NCBI RefSeq assembly: GCF_015182285.1
Contig: NZ_PRDM01000003.1
Location: 620,001-684,000 of the forward strand
DNA: 64,000 nucleotides
Reading direction: 5' to 3'
Origin: Flavobacterium hungaricum
GTDB taxonomy: Bacteria; Bacteroidota; Bacteroidia; Flavobacteriales; Flavobacteriaceae
A program made the position numbers and the translations under genes. Below, in pieces: positions 42,594-52,080 of this stretch. The notes under the pieces are model-generated. The model did no database searches, was not told the origin of the DNA, and was given only the letters and a program-made list of their open reading frames with translations. Position 1 is the stretch's first letter; each line of letters starts with the position of its first letter.

Positions 42594-45500
42594 TTAAAAA
42601 TGCACTCCTGACCAAATTTCTTCAATTTTAGCTGCAAATTTATTATAAAATTTCGTTCCGCTAAATTCAATAGCTTCAATACTTTCTCCAGATCTTATAG
42701 CTGCCTCTATTCTATTATGCCCATCTACAATAAATTTTTCACCTTTATAAAGATATACATAAATACCGTCATTGTAAAAAGCGGGATCACCAGATTTAAG
42801 CATATTTATAAATTTTGCAATTGCTGCTTCACCTTGTGCCCCTATTTCTGTACTTTTTAAAAGTTTTAGTCCTTCGCTGGAATATTGAACAAATTTCATA
42901 CCGCCACCTCCAGATATAAATCCAAGTGCTCCACTACCACCAATCCTACCTGGCCTATCAGTAAACATTCTTTCTAACAATGGTAATTTTTCCCATTGCG
43001 CTTCCGTTAAACCAGCCGAGTTTTTAAGAATGTACTTTATATCAATTAGTGTAGGTTTGTTTAATGAACTCGAATAAAAAGTACTATTTTTATAAACATG
43101 ATCTTGAATTAATCTTGCATTTTTTGCATCTCCATTTCTGCTATTGATAGTGATATTTGGAAGACGTATACCCTCATTAGTTCCAATATCTCCATCTCGG
43201 TTAATAAACTGGTTAGTTCCTGCTCTATCAAAATTACCATAACCATCAGGATACCACATTGTACTGCCTGACTGGGCGCTTTCTTGCAATAGAGTGTTCC
43301 AAAATTTATTTGTCAGGTTTCCGCTTGGATCAGTATACAATAGTGGATTGTTTAAGACGTAACCATATGGATTGTAATTTTGTGTGTCGGTTAAATCCTG
43401 AATATAATTGTCAACCTGTAAGAACCTATGAATTTTTGGATCATATAATCTTGCATTCATATTGATCAGACCTGTTGTCTGCAGGTGCTCATGTCCAGTA
43501 TATCCTCTGTCAATAACAGTTAACCCCGACAATATACTCCCCGATCCATCTTGCACTTGTATTATAGAACCCCATGCATCATATAATCTTTTTTCGATCA
43601 GTGTACCGCTGGAATTAGTTACAGCCATAATAGACCCTTGGTAATCCCTGTGTAAATATAGTAAATCTGATTGATTGATTCCGTTGCTTTTTACAATAAC
43701 CGGAGCTGAGTAGGCATCGCCCCCCATGTAAGTAATAAATTCCGTTTCACCTTTCTGTATATTCTGTTTTACCTCCATCGTTCCATCTGCGGAATAATGT
43801 TTATGTAAAGGTCTTAAGACTTTTTCATCCTGCAGACTGCCATAATACATAGTACTTCTCTGGTCATTTGCATTATATGTAAAACTGATTTTGTCAATTC
43901 CTGACTCTTCAATTTGTATTGGGCTTTTAAAAGCATTATATGATATGCTTAGTTTTTTTTCTGCTATGTTGCCGCGGTTACTGTAATAATCAGCAGCCTC
44001 TGTAGAAAGCGTTATGGAAGTATTCTGATAAGGCTTAGAAGGATCATAGCCATAAGCACCTAAATTATTATCTTTAATAACCCCATACGCCTGATAGTTT
44101 TGTATTTCCTGGACGCCTGAATTATTTGTAAATTCTGTTAATCTGTTAAGATCATCATAAAAAAATGTTTCAGTATAATTTCCAAAAGAACTGTTTATTC
44201 GTTTTTTAAGGTTATCTGTGTTTTTGTCGAACTGGGTTGTAAGAGTTAACAAGTTATCGGTAGATGATATTGTTTTGTCATACTGTATTTTAGATAGGTA
44301 TCCGTCTGTATCATATGTACTGGTTGCTTTTATTCCATTACCGGATATAGATTCTAAAATCTGCCCTTTAGCATTTATAGCGTTGACCTGCCACAGAGTC
44401 TGGTTATTAGCATCTAAAAATTTATGTAAAGAACCATTTTTATAAACATATTTAAAAACTACGGTGCTTATTTTACCGCCAACTTCTGCTTTTTTTGTTT
44501 CGACAGCAATCCTTCCTGAAGTGTCATATTCGAAAGACGTTGTAAACTTTGAGATCCCGAATTTTTCTTCACTTATGGATGTTGGTCTGTTATGAAGATT
44601 ATCATAAATATATGTAGTTAAAGTTTCATTGCTTCCTGCGGGTTCATTATTATCTTTAAAATGAATGGTTAGAGGCAGCTTTAAAGAATTATAGGTATAA
44701 TTTGTTTCTGTGCTTGTACCGCCTCCGGCAACTGTTTTTTTTGTAGGCCTTCCATACAAATCTCTCGTGATTGTTGTTGTTACGTTACCGTTTTGTGAAG
44801 TTTCCTGGGTCAGTTCGCCTATGTCATTGTTTGTATATGTGAAAATGCCTGCATTGGGATCAGTCAGCTTCGTTTTTCTTCCCCATCCATCTTGTTCAAT
44901 AATTATATCCTGACCATTATAAGATGTTTTCTTCAAATTGCCATCAGCAAAATAAGTATAATTGATACTTCCTCCTATAGTTTCATTGACTGATGAAATT
45001 TGGCCAAGCGCATTGTTGTAAATTGTTTTGTTTTTTTGGCCATCAGTTATAGCAGCCGACAAGACTGAATAAGCGCTGGATACCGTTCTGCCGTTAAACT
45101 GTATATTTTGAGTAGGTCTGCTGTAAATGTCATATTTGGTTTCGTTCCACTGTGTTGGCGAAGAACCGATATATGGCTCACTGATTTTGTAATTTCGATC
45201 GAATATATCATACAGATAAGAAACGTAAGAAAAAGAATCGTTTAAATTTTTTGTCCCGGATTTTATTTTTCTGCCTAAATCATCAAATGTTTCTTCGGAA
45301 ATACTGCCGTCCAAATCATCAGTTACAGTAATTGATGTTTTTTCATTATTTCTGGTATATGTGAATGATTTTGTTTTATCCAGAAGTTCATCTTTTGATG
45401 TTAACATTTTAAACCATGAATCGTAAGTATAGGATATGGATTGGCCATACTTGTCAGTCTGCTTCGTAAGTGTCCCGTTATTTGTATTATACTCAAATGT

Positions 45501-48500
45501 TGAAGAAAGTGATTCTGGGTCAGTTATTTTTGTAACAAATCTGCCTGTTGAATCATATTCATAAGAAGTTACCCGCGCAGTGACATTAGGTGAAGAAATT
45601 GTCTGCTTTTTAAGGTTGCCAAAACCATCAAATTCATTGTCTTCAGTAATATAACCTGTATTTGTTCCTTTTTTCTTTGTTTGGGTTAATAAATTGTTTG
45701 TATAGGTAAATAATTGTTCACTTGTCATTGTACTTCCAGAAACAGCTGCAGTTTGTGTTTTTTTTGCGGGTCTGCCTACTATATAAGTAGAAGAGGACGG
45801 AGCATTAAAATATTCAGTTGCAGCATTAATAGTTTGAAGAGTAGACGTTCCTTCTTTTACTGTAGTAGTTGAAGAGGTTATATTATTGAATGTGTCATAA
45901 ACAATATTTGCAGTTTCACTATTTGAGTTATTCAAACTGTTGAACTCATTAGAGTTTAAAGTCTTTAGCTTAAATACTTTGTTGGACTGTAAAGCGTCTG
46001 CAGGAGTGTTGTATGTAATGATAGACTTAGTAATGAAGTCGGCAGGAGCGGAACTTCCATCAGGAGCATACTCTCGGGCTAGTCTAAAACTTTCAGTAGG
46101 TGCCCCCCTTAAATTAATCTGATTATTTACCACATTGGAAAAAATTGCTGTAGTATCATCGAACCAGTCCGTCTGATTTACAGATTGGAAATTTATAAAT
46201 CCAAGTCCTTGGAAATTTGAAACAGCACCATAATAGTAAAACTGTCTTTTTCGGGTAGCATCTTTACTTTTCTGCTGTATTTTAGAAACAATATATGTGT
46301 TAGGGCTTAACCTGAGATCCAAATTAGGATAGTAGGTCAAGTTTGTGCTTGGCGTGTAGATATAGTTCCCGTCGGAATCAACGTTTTGAGGTTTTAAAGT
46401 GCTATATTCGATAGTTTCTTCAACCCCGTTTCCTGTAAAAATTTGAGCAAGTAGAGCACTTTGTCTTAGATTTTGCTCAGCTGTGAAATAATTTATTTTG
46501 CTTTGCGTAATAAATGCAATTTCTAGTGTTGAGTTGACACTGTTTACTGTATTGGATAAGCTCTGCATGTTCTGCGGTAAATATATTGGAAGCATATCCA
46601 TACTAATGCTTGGATCGTTAACGCTGTATGTTTGGGGATATGGTGTAAAGGAGTCATAGCGATTAGGGTAAACACTTATAGTTGCAGTTCCACTGGAAAA
46701 GCTTTTAAGATTTACAAGATCTGTTTTGCCATCATTATTTATATCGGTACTAAAGAAATTATTGGTGCTTGTAGCGTTGTTTGCACTATATGGTGGAGCA
46801 GTGGTAATATTTTCTTTTATTAATGAGATTCCGGTAGATGTATATTTAGACCAGTTCGAACTGTTAAATGCATTTGGAATTAAAAATTCAAACTTGCCAT
46901 CTCCGTTATAATCTCCCATTAATATAGGCATCCCAGATGTAATTGCAGGATCTGAGGCAGTGTTTTGATATAATAAATTTAGAGTATTGGTCTCACTCAA
47001 AGTAAAAACTCTAACATACCCTTGGTCAAAAATAAAAAAATCGGACTTGCCATCACCATTAAAATCTGCTACTTCAATTCTTGTAGCGGCACTTATTGAG
47101 TTTGGCAGTTCACCTGCATAAAATAGAAAGTTTGCGGTAAGATCTCTTTTTAAATCCACAAAGTATGTTTTCCTTGATACCGCATCTTCATTACTGGCAG
47201 TACATCGTCCCGTTGAAGTATTTTCTTTACAATAGCGGTGCGAGGCACTTAAATCAAATGCTATTACATCTGTAAGTCCATCACCGTTAAAATCTCCTGA
47301 AATAATTTTTTTAGGAAAGATTCTGCCTGTCTGGCTTGTCAATGCGCAAAGTGAAGTACAGGTTTCGTCTATAAGGTCCAGTGGAAAATTTACAACTTTG
47401 CTGTATTGTGGTGCAATCGAAGAAACATTTCCTTTACTGTAGATTGTAAAAGTATAATTTGTATCTGTCTTTTTTGTAATTGCCCATCCCTGCGGCATTA
47501 CAATATTAGTAGAGCTTAGAGCTGTTACGGGAAAAATATCTTCGAAAGCACCTATATTCTCCTGAGTTGCAATATTAGTATTGTCAGATTTTATATTGGT
47601 GTAGAGCCAGTATTTATTCTTCATATCAGTACCTGAAGTTCGATATAAAATTAAATCCATTTTTCCATCCGAATCAAAATCTCCAGAGATACTGGCTGTA
47701 TTTTTTGTAGTAATATCTGCTAAGTTTATATTTGATGTAGCCGGTAAATGATGAATTCCTTCCGTCAACGGCGTATACCAAAATATAGTTGGGTTGTAAG
47801 CTTTGGTATTATCTCCGCTTTTTTCGTCAATCTGGGTAATTACATCCAGTTCATCATACCTTAGCTGATAATTTCTAAAACCAATTCCATTGCCTGTTAC
47901 TTTTATCTGAGATAAATTTTTATCCCTGACAATATTTATTCCTCCTACGTATCCATTTTCAGCGGCAGTTCGTGTTGTGTAAATAAATTGGATTTCATTG
48001 ATTGGAGCTGCGGGGGTTAAAGTTCCATATTTGATTGAAGAAATGTATAATGAATTAGTTGAATTTAAGTATTCGTAACTGATTTGTGCTCCTTGAGGAT
48101 TAATCCAGCTAGTAATAGACCAATCAGTAACTGAACGCGAATCTGCAGAATTTCCATAATAAGCCTTTGTCCCGTCTGGATATTCAACTATAAAGTACGC
48201 AGGCCCATAACTACTTCCATTTGGGTGTACACCGTATGAGGTGATTTTAAGATTAGAATAGTATTCAGTTTCATATACCGTGCCATGTGCACCATATGTA
48301 TCTGTTCCGTTCTTTACAATTAATCGCTGGCCGTTAAGGGCAAACCTATCTAAAACATCAAAATCCACGGGGTCAATCACTCCGTCATGAAACTTGGTAG
48401 ATGGAATTCTGGTGATCGCAGAAACTCCGCCAATATCCCAGCCTTGGGCAGCAGTTCCCTGAAAAGGACTGCGGCTGCTATAGTCCACGCTTATTTGAGG

Positions 48501-48683
48501 CACAACACCGGTAATTCCCGGCGGGACGGCTATTGGTACTGAGTAATTTGCCGCACCAGTTAAGGAAATATTTAATTTGCCATCAATTATTCCAACTTCA
48601 GAGGAGCTGTTAATAGGATAAAATTGAGCAGAAGCAGTAAAGCTGTATATTAAAAATAGAATTGAAAAGTAAAACTGTTTCAT
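42594..48683 (-). CDS. Secreted Rhs/SpvB polymorphic toxin with ParB-like C-terminal domain
   Basis: This 2029-residue protein has a signal peptide MKQFYFSILFLIYSFTASAQ. An SpvB/TcdB-like N-terminal domain follows (LTGAANYSVPIAVPPG, GWDIGG). FG-GAP repeats with calcium-type loops (DFDSDGKMD, DFNGDGLTD, DFNGDGKSD, DYNGDGKFE, DINNDGKTD) lie between about 330 and 720. Many RHS/YD repeats then lead to the RHS core DPKIHRFLQVDNYIQD and NPYGYVLNNPLLYTDPSG near residue 1785. The last 240 residues are the variable toxin: GEKFIVDGHNRIEAAIRSGES near 1980 matches the ParB/Srx-like (V/I)DGHHRxxAA motif, so a nuclease or ATPase-like activity is likely. Confidence 0.85.
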   Translation of the reverse strand: MKQFYFSILFLIYSFTASAQFYPINSSSEVGIIDGKLNISLTGAANYSVPIAVPPGITGVVPQISVDYSSRSPFQGTAAQGWDIGGVSAITRIPSTKFHDGVIDPVDFDVLDRFALNGQRLIVKNGTDTYGAHGTVYETEYYSNLKITSYGVHPNGSSYGPAYFIVEYPDGTKAYYGNSADSRSVTDWSITSWINPQGAQISYEYLNSTNSLYISSIKYGTLTPAAPINEIQFIYTTRTAAENGYVGGINIVRDKNLSQIKVTGNGIGFRNYQLRYDELDVITQIDEKSGDNTKAYNPTIFWYTPLTEGIHHLPATSNINLADITTKNTASISGDFDSDGKMDLILYRTSGTDMKNKYWLYTNIKSDNTNIATQENIGAFEDIFPVTALSSTNIVMPQGWAITKKTDTNYTFTIYSKGNVSSIAPQYSKVVNFPLDLIDETCTSLCALTSQTGRIFPKKIISGDFNGDGLTDVIAFDLSASHRYCKENTSTGRCTASNEDAVSRKTYFVDLKRDLTANFLFYAGELPNSISAATRIEVADFNGDGKSDFFIFDQGYVRVFTLSETNTLNLLYQNTASDPAITSGMPILMGDYNGDGKFEFLIPNAFNSSNWSKYTSTGISLIKENITTAPPYSANNATSTNNFFSTDINNDGKTDLVNLKSFSSGTATISVYPNRYDSFTPYPQTYSVNDPSISMDMLPIYLPQNMQSLSNTVNSVNSTLEIAFITQSKINYFTAEQNLRQSALLAQIFTGNGVEETIEYSTLKPQNVDSDGNYIYTPSTNLTYYPNLDLRLSPNTYIVSKIQQKSKDATRKRQFYYYGAVSNFQGLGFINFQSVNQTDWFDDTTAIFSNVVNNQINLRGAPTESFRLAREYAPDGSSAPADFITKSIITYNTPADALQSNKVFKLKTLNSNEFNSLNNSNSETANIVYDTFNNITSSTTTVKEGTSTLQTINAATEYFNAPSSSTYIVGRPAKKTQTAAVSGSTMTSEQLFTYTNNLLTQTKKKGTNTGYITEDNEFDGFGNLKKQTISSPNVTARVTSYEYDSTGRFVTKITDPESLSSTFEYNTNNGTLTKQTDKYGQSISYTYDSWFKMLTSKDELLDKTKSFTYTRNNEKTSITVTDDLDGSISEETFDDLGRKIKSGTKNLNDSFSYVSYLYDIFDRNYKISEPYIGSSPTQWNETKYDIYSRPTQNIQFNGRTVSSAYSVLSAAITDGQKNKTIYNNALGQISSVNETIGGSINYTYFADGNLKKTSYNGQDIIIEQDGWGRKTKLTDPNAGIFTYTNNDIGELTQETSQNGNVTTTITRDLYGRPTKKTVAGGGTSTETNYTYNSLKLPLTIHFKDNNEPAGSNETLTTYIYDNLHNRPTSISEEKFGISKFTTSFEYDTSGRIAVETKKAEVGGKISTVVFKYVYKNGSLHKFLDANNQTLWQVNAINAKGQILESISGNGIKATSTYDTDGYLSKIQYDKTISSTDNLLTLTTQFDKNTDNLKKRINSSFGNYTETFFYDDLNRLTEFTNNSGVQEIQNYQAYGVIKDNNLGAYGYDPSKPYQNTSITLSTEAADYYSNRGNIAEKKLSISYNAFKSPIQIEESGIDKISFTYNANDQRSTMYYGSLQDEKVLRPLHKHYSADGTMEVKQNIQKGETEFITYMGGDAYSAPVIVKSNGINQSDLLYLHRDYQGSIMAVTNSSGTLIEKRLYDAWGSIIQVQDGSGSILSGLTVIDRGYTGHEHLQTTGLINMNARLYDPKIHRFLQVDNYIQDLTDTQNYNPYGYVLNNPLLYTDPSGNLTNKFWNTLLQESAQSGSTMWYPDGYGNFDRAGTNQFINRDGDIGTNEGIRLPNITINSRNGDAKNARLIQDHVYKNSTFYSSSLNKPTLIDIKYILKNSAGLTEAQWEKLPLLERMFTDRPGRIGGSGALGFISGGGGMKFVQYSSEGLKLLKSTEIGAQGEAAIAKFINMLKSGDPAFYNDGIYVYLYKGEKFIVDGHNRIEAAIRSGESIEAIEFSGTKFYNKFAAKIEEIWSGVHF

Positions 48684-48688
48684 ATGCT

Positions 48689-49141
48689 TTATTTTTTTAT
48701 GATTTTGATAGTTTTTGAATTCCCTTTGTCATAATTTAACTGCACCAGATAGACACCGCTGCTGTAATCTTGAAAAGGAATGTTAATACTATTTGCTTTA
48801 GTGTCAGAATAATTTTTCAATACCTGCCCGCTGATGTTATAAATCTGAATAGAAGTAACTAAATTTTGATCTGCGAGCTCCCATTTTAAAAATAGTTCCT
48901 CTTTAACTGGATTTGGGTAGTAGGAAATAATATCATCAGGTGAAAATTTCAAAAGGTCTTCTTGGGTGAGCGCTTCAATTTCTTTAACTTCTTTCGCAGG
49001 TCTGCCGGTTACCTGACAGCCTAGACATAACTCACGGACAACTTGATTTCCTGTCAGGGGATCGTAAGAGAATTTGAGTTTATACTGTGCGTGGGATGTG
49101 AAAAAAGTACAAAAAAATAAGATTACTATAATGTTTCTCAT
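48689..49141 (-). CDS. Small secreted protein with T9SS type A sorting domain
   Basis: This 150-residue protein has a signal peptide MRNIIVILFFCTFFTSHAQ. The last 75 residues are a T9SS sorting domain: YYPNPVKEELFLKW, IYNISGQVLKNY, the SSGVYLVQL strand and the KTIKIIKK tail. Only about 50 residues lie between the two, including a CLGC pair. It ends 5 bases before the Rhs gene in the same operon, so it may help to bring the toxin out or anchor it. That is inference from position. Confidence 0.8.
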   Translation of the reverse strand: MRNIIVILFFCTFFTSHAQYKLKFSYDPLTGNQVVRELCLGCQVTGRPAKEVKEIEALTQEDLLKFSPDDIISYYPNPVKEELFLKWELADQNLVTSIQIYNISGQVLKNYSDTKANSINIPFQDYSSGVYLVQLNYDKGNSKTIKIIKK

Positions 49142-49204
49142 GGGGTGATTGGTAATTTTAGAGTTTTCAAAAAATAAAACAAATGTTGAAAATTTCTTAA
49201 TCGA

Positions 49205-49228
49205 AACTTTACGGTTTTCCGTAAAGTT
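49205..49228. promoter_or_regulatory. Perfect hairpin upstream of the Rhs operon
   Basis: AACTTTACGG (49205-49214), a TTTT loop and CCGTAAAGTT (49219-49228) form a perfect 10-base inverted repeat, 64 bases before the T9SS gene start. No T tail follows, so an operator or transcript-leader structure is likelier than a terminator. The rest of the gap to 49979 is AT-rich and shows no gene. Confidence 0.45.
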
Positions 49229-49979
49229 GTAAAATTTAACATATTTATATATGAAATGTTTTTTCGAAAAGATGTACGAATTTCTCTGAATTTACGTGGT
49301 AGTTTTAGTCAAGTTTACCTAACTCTTATATAAACAGAAAAATCAGATTTCTCTGAAACTTTAAATTATCATCGGGAGTAGGAGCCGAATCTGTTAGTTA
49401 GAAAAAACTACTAGGAATAAAAGCACATAACGATTCGAACCCAAATTCGGCAGGCCTCAATTTTGCTGAGTTTTTACTTTGTTAAAAAGTATTGTGCCGC
49501 GATTGTCGCACGAAACTCTATACATCAATTTTTAAGTAACCTTAAGATGGATTTAGATTTTATTTGTTGTGTAGGAAGAGGTTCCGCTTTGAATTACTAA
49601 GACTCCTAGTAAATACTGGACTTCATATGTTATTCAAGAGACAGTGCAAAAAAAAGTCTCGGTTTTAAACAATTTCTTTACGCAGGTTTTAGTTAGTTAA
49701 AGCGGTTTTTTTGAATCAAAAAATTGTTTCATTGTGATGTAGAAATTTCACTTTTCTCTATCAACAAAAAAAAAATGAAAGATGTAATGGAATGAGAATT
49801 CTCTTTTTTAAGTGGGATTCAAAATTTATAATTTGTTCTTGTAAGATGTAAACTTACCTAATAACCGTAAAAAATTCTCGTTTCAACAATTGAATATATT
49901 TATCTAGAAACAAGGTTTATTGCGTACCAATCATGAATTCCACCGATCAAGAATTTCAGAATTTTATCTGTTTACACTC

Positions 49980-51242
49980 TTAAACCTCATTCTCCTCGGT
50001 CATATCTATAGTTTTTGGATGCAGACTCAACAGTTGTAAAACGATGGCAGTAACCACTACAAATAACAGCAGTACAAAAACGTGTCTCATTCCTCCATTA
50101 TCAGCAGCTTTTCCTAAAAACTCGGTGATTACAGCTCCAGCAGAAATTCCTACAAAATTCATAATTCCATATCCGGTTGCTCTGTAACGAGGTGCCACAA
50201 ACTGGCAAAGAATTGGCATATTGTTCGTATCGTATATTCCAAATCCAAGCCCAAAAAGGATCGCTCCAAAAATAATAGCTGCTATATCACAACAGTAGCC
50301 AAATAAAAATAAGGCCGGAATGGTAAGAAACAGCCCAATAGCACTCGTGTAAATTCTTCCCTTAAGATGTTTCATCACCCATCTGTCTGAAATAGCACCG
50401 CCAATTAAAACCCCAAAAAAGGAAGACATTGAAATGGTTACGGTTGCAATTGGTCCCGCCATAGACATATCTAAATGTAAAGTTTCAGTAAATAAGGTGG
50501 GTAACCAGTTTTTAGCTGCCCAGCCTGGTAAACTTGGTGAAGCGAAATAGAATAGTAAAACCCAAAAGGAGATATTACCGAATAATATTCCCAATCCTTT
50601 GAACATCTGTTTGAATTCATAGCTTAAAGATGACTTTTTTGAAGGATCAAAAAAGTAGGCTTTCTTTTCCTGTAAAAAAAATAGTAATACTAGACTATAA
50701 ACGACACCGAGCAAACCTACAGAATGAAAGCTGAAATGCCATGAAAAATGCTTAGAAATAGTGGCTCCAAAACCACCCAGCGCCTGTCCTAAGTAAATTC
50801 CAGTGGTATGAATCGCAATAGCAAAAGAGCGTGTTTTTTCCTGATGGTAATCTGCAATTAAGGATAATGCAGCAGGAATATAAAAAGCTTCACTAAAACC
50901 CATAATGCCGCGCAAAATATAAATCTGATTGAAGGTTGTGGCATAACCCATCGCCATAGTAACCCCGGACCAAATAAAAAGACTTCCTATGATTATCCTT
51001 TTTCGGTTAAACCGATCTGCTATAATTCCGGAAACAGGGCTCATAAGCGCATATATCCAAAGGAAAATAGCCATTAAAAGACCAAAATTTTCAGCTTTAG
51101 CCAATTCAGGGATGTCGTCCATCATCGCTGATTTCATGGTGGAAAGCATTTGTCGGTCCAAATAATTCAATAAAGCTACAAACCACAACAAGCCGACAAC
51201 AATCCATGGATAGGATTTTTTTTCATTCAATTTTGCAATCAT
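49980..51242 (-). CDS. MFS transporter of the anion:cation symporter type
   Basis: This 420-residue protein has about 12 membrane helices and the loop-2/3 signature GIIADRFNRKR (G...DR..RR). It begins WIVVGLLWFVALLNYLDRQMLSTM, the start typical of the ACS family (ExuT/phthalate-type), whose members import organic anions such as hexuronates. The substrate cannot be named. It is transcribed alone, separated from its neighbours by a hairpin at 51403 and an 840-base gap. Confidence 0.85.
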   Translation of the reverse strand: MIAKLNEKKSYPWIVVGLLWFVALLNYLDRQMLSTMKSAMMDDIPELAKAENFGLLMAIFLWIYALMSPVSGIIADRFNRKRIIIGSLFIWSGVTMAMGYATTFNQIYILRGIMGFSEAFYIPAALSLIADYHQEKTRSFAIAIHTTGIYLGQALGGFGATISKHFSWHFSFHSVGLLGVVYSLVLLFFLQEKKAYFFDPSKKSSLSYEFKQMFKGLGILFGNISFWVLLFYFASPSLPGWAAKNWLPTLFTETLHLDMSMAGPIATVTISMSSFFGVLIGGAISDRWVMKHLKGRIYTSAIGLFLTIPALFLFGYCCDIAAIIFGAILFGLGFGIYDTNNMPILCQFVAPRYRATGYGIMNFVGISAGAVITEFLGKAADNGGMRHVFVLLLFVVVTAIVLQLLSLHPKTIDMTEENEV

Positions 51243-51402
51243 TCTCTTTTTTCAAAATAAAGGCCGAATATACGAATTCAAACGGAACAGGAAAGAATTG
51301 TTTTTCTATGTTACATGTTTATAATGTATGGCTGCATAAATTAGTTAAGACGACTTAGCAAGATTTGTAAAGTATTGTTTAGAGCCCTATTCCCGGTGTA
51401 AC

Positions 51403-51434
51403 AAAAAAGCTTCAGATTTCTCCGAAGCTTTTTT
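51403..51434. terminator. Bidirectional terminator
   Basis: AAAAAAGCTTC (51403-51413) pairs with GAAGCTTTTTT (51424-51434), flanked by T on one strand and A on the other. It lies upstream of the MFS gene and downstream of the 51579 gene, and suits ending the latter. Confidence 0.75.
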
Positions 51435-51578
51435 ATTATACAAAATTTGATTTAGATTGCGGGCGTGGTTAGGATTATAGATAGAGGTTTTTCATTATGC
51501 AAAAAAATCAAAAATACAAAAGCATATCTAAATTCAATCCAAAAAAACAATCACTACATACGATTGCTGTGTGCAGTA

Positions 51579-51965
51579 TTATTTTTTGGCAAATAGCTCT
51601 TCAGCCTCTTTTCTCGATTTGTCAAATATATTTGTTCCAAATTTTTCCAATATTATTTCTTTTATTGTTTTTGAATAACATTCTGAATAATTGGTAATTA
51701 CACAACCGCCGTTACCTACAATAATTCCATATTTTTTTTCACGATATTCCTTAACGAATTTATTTAATTCAGGATTTTTATCAAATACCAAACCATAAGA
51801 CAAACATTTGTAAATGCCTTTTTGAGCGTCAATTTTGGCGTCTTCAATTCCTTTTTCGCAACTTTGTTTCACCCAAACAATAGAATCTTTTTCAGTTTTA
51901 TTTTTCTCTTGAGAATAAATAAATCCAAATGTACAGGTCAATACAAAGCAAAAAAATGTTTTCAT
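51579..51965 (-). CDS. Small exported protein, unknown
   Basis: This 128-residue protein has a signal peptide MKTFFCFVLTCTFGFIYSQ. The mature part carries cysteines in VKQSCEKGIED, GIYKCLSYG, GGCVITNY and SECYSKT, suggesting disulfides in the periplasm. No family is known. The 334-base gap between it and the MFS gene (51243-51578) contains only the terminator. Confidence 0.6.
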   Translation of the reverse strand: MKTFFCFVLTCTFGFIYSQEKNKTEKDSIVWVKQSCEKGIEDAKIDAQKGIYKCLSYGLVFDKNPELNKFVKEYREKKYGIIVGNGGCVITNYSECYSKTIKEIILEKFGTNIFDKSRKEAEELFAKK

Positions 51966-52080
51966 AGAGGTTCTAAATGTTGCGGACAGGTTTTGGCGCT
52001 GTCTCAGTTAGGATTAAAGATGTTATTTTTAAGATGCACCATTTTGCGCAAATTCTAATAGTACTGCTTTGGCGAAATGA

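Noticed and set aside
49360..49500. Possible tRNA on the minus strand, from a T-loop-like GGGTTCGAATC
   Set aside because: No matching acceptor, D-arm or anticodon stem could be folded around it; the resemblance is confined to 11 bases.
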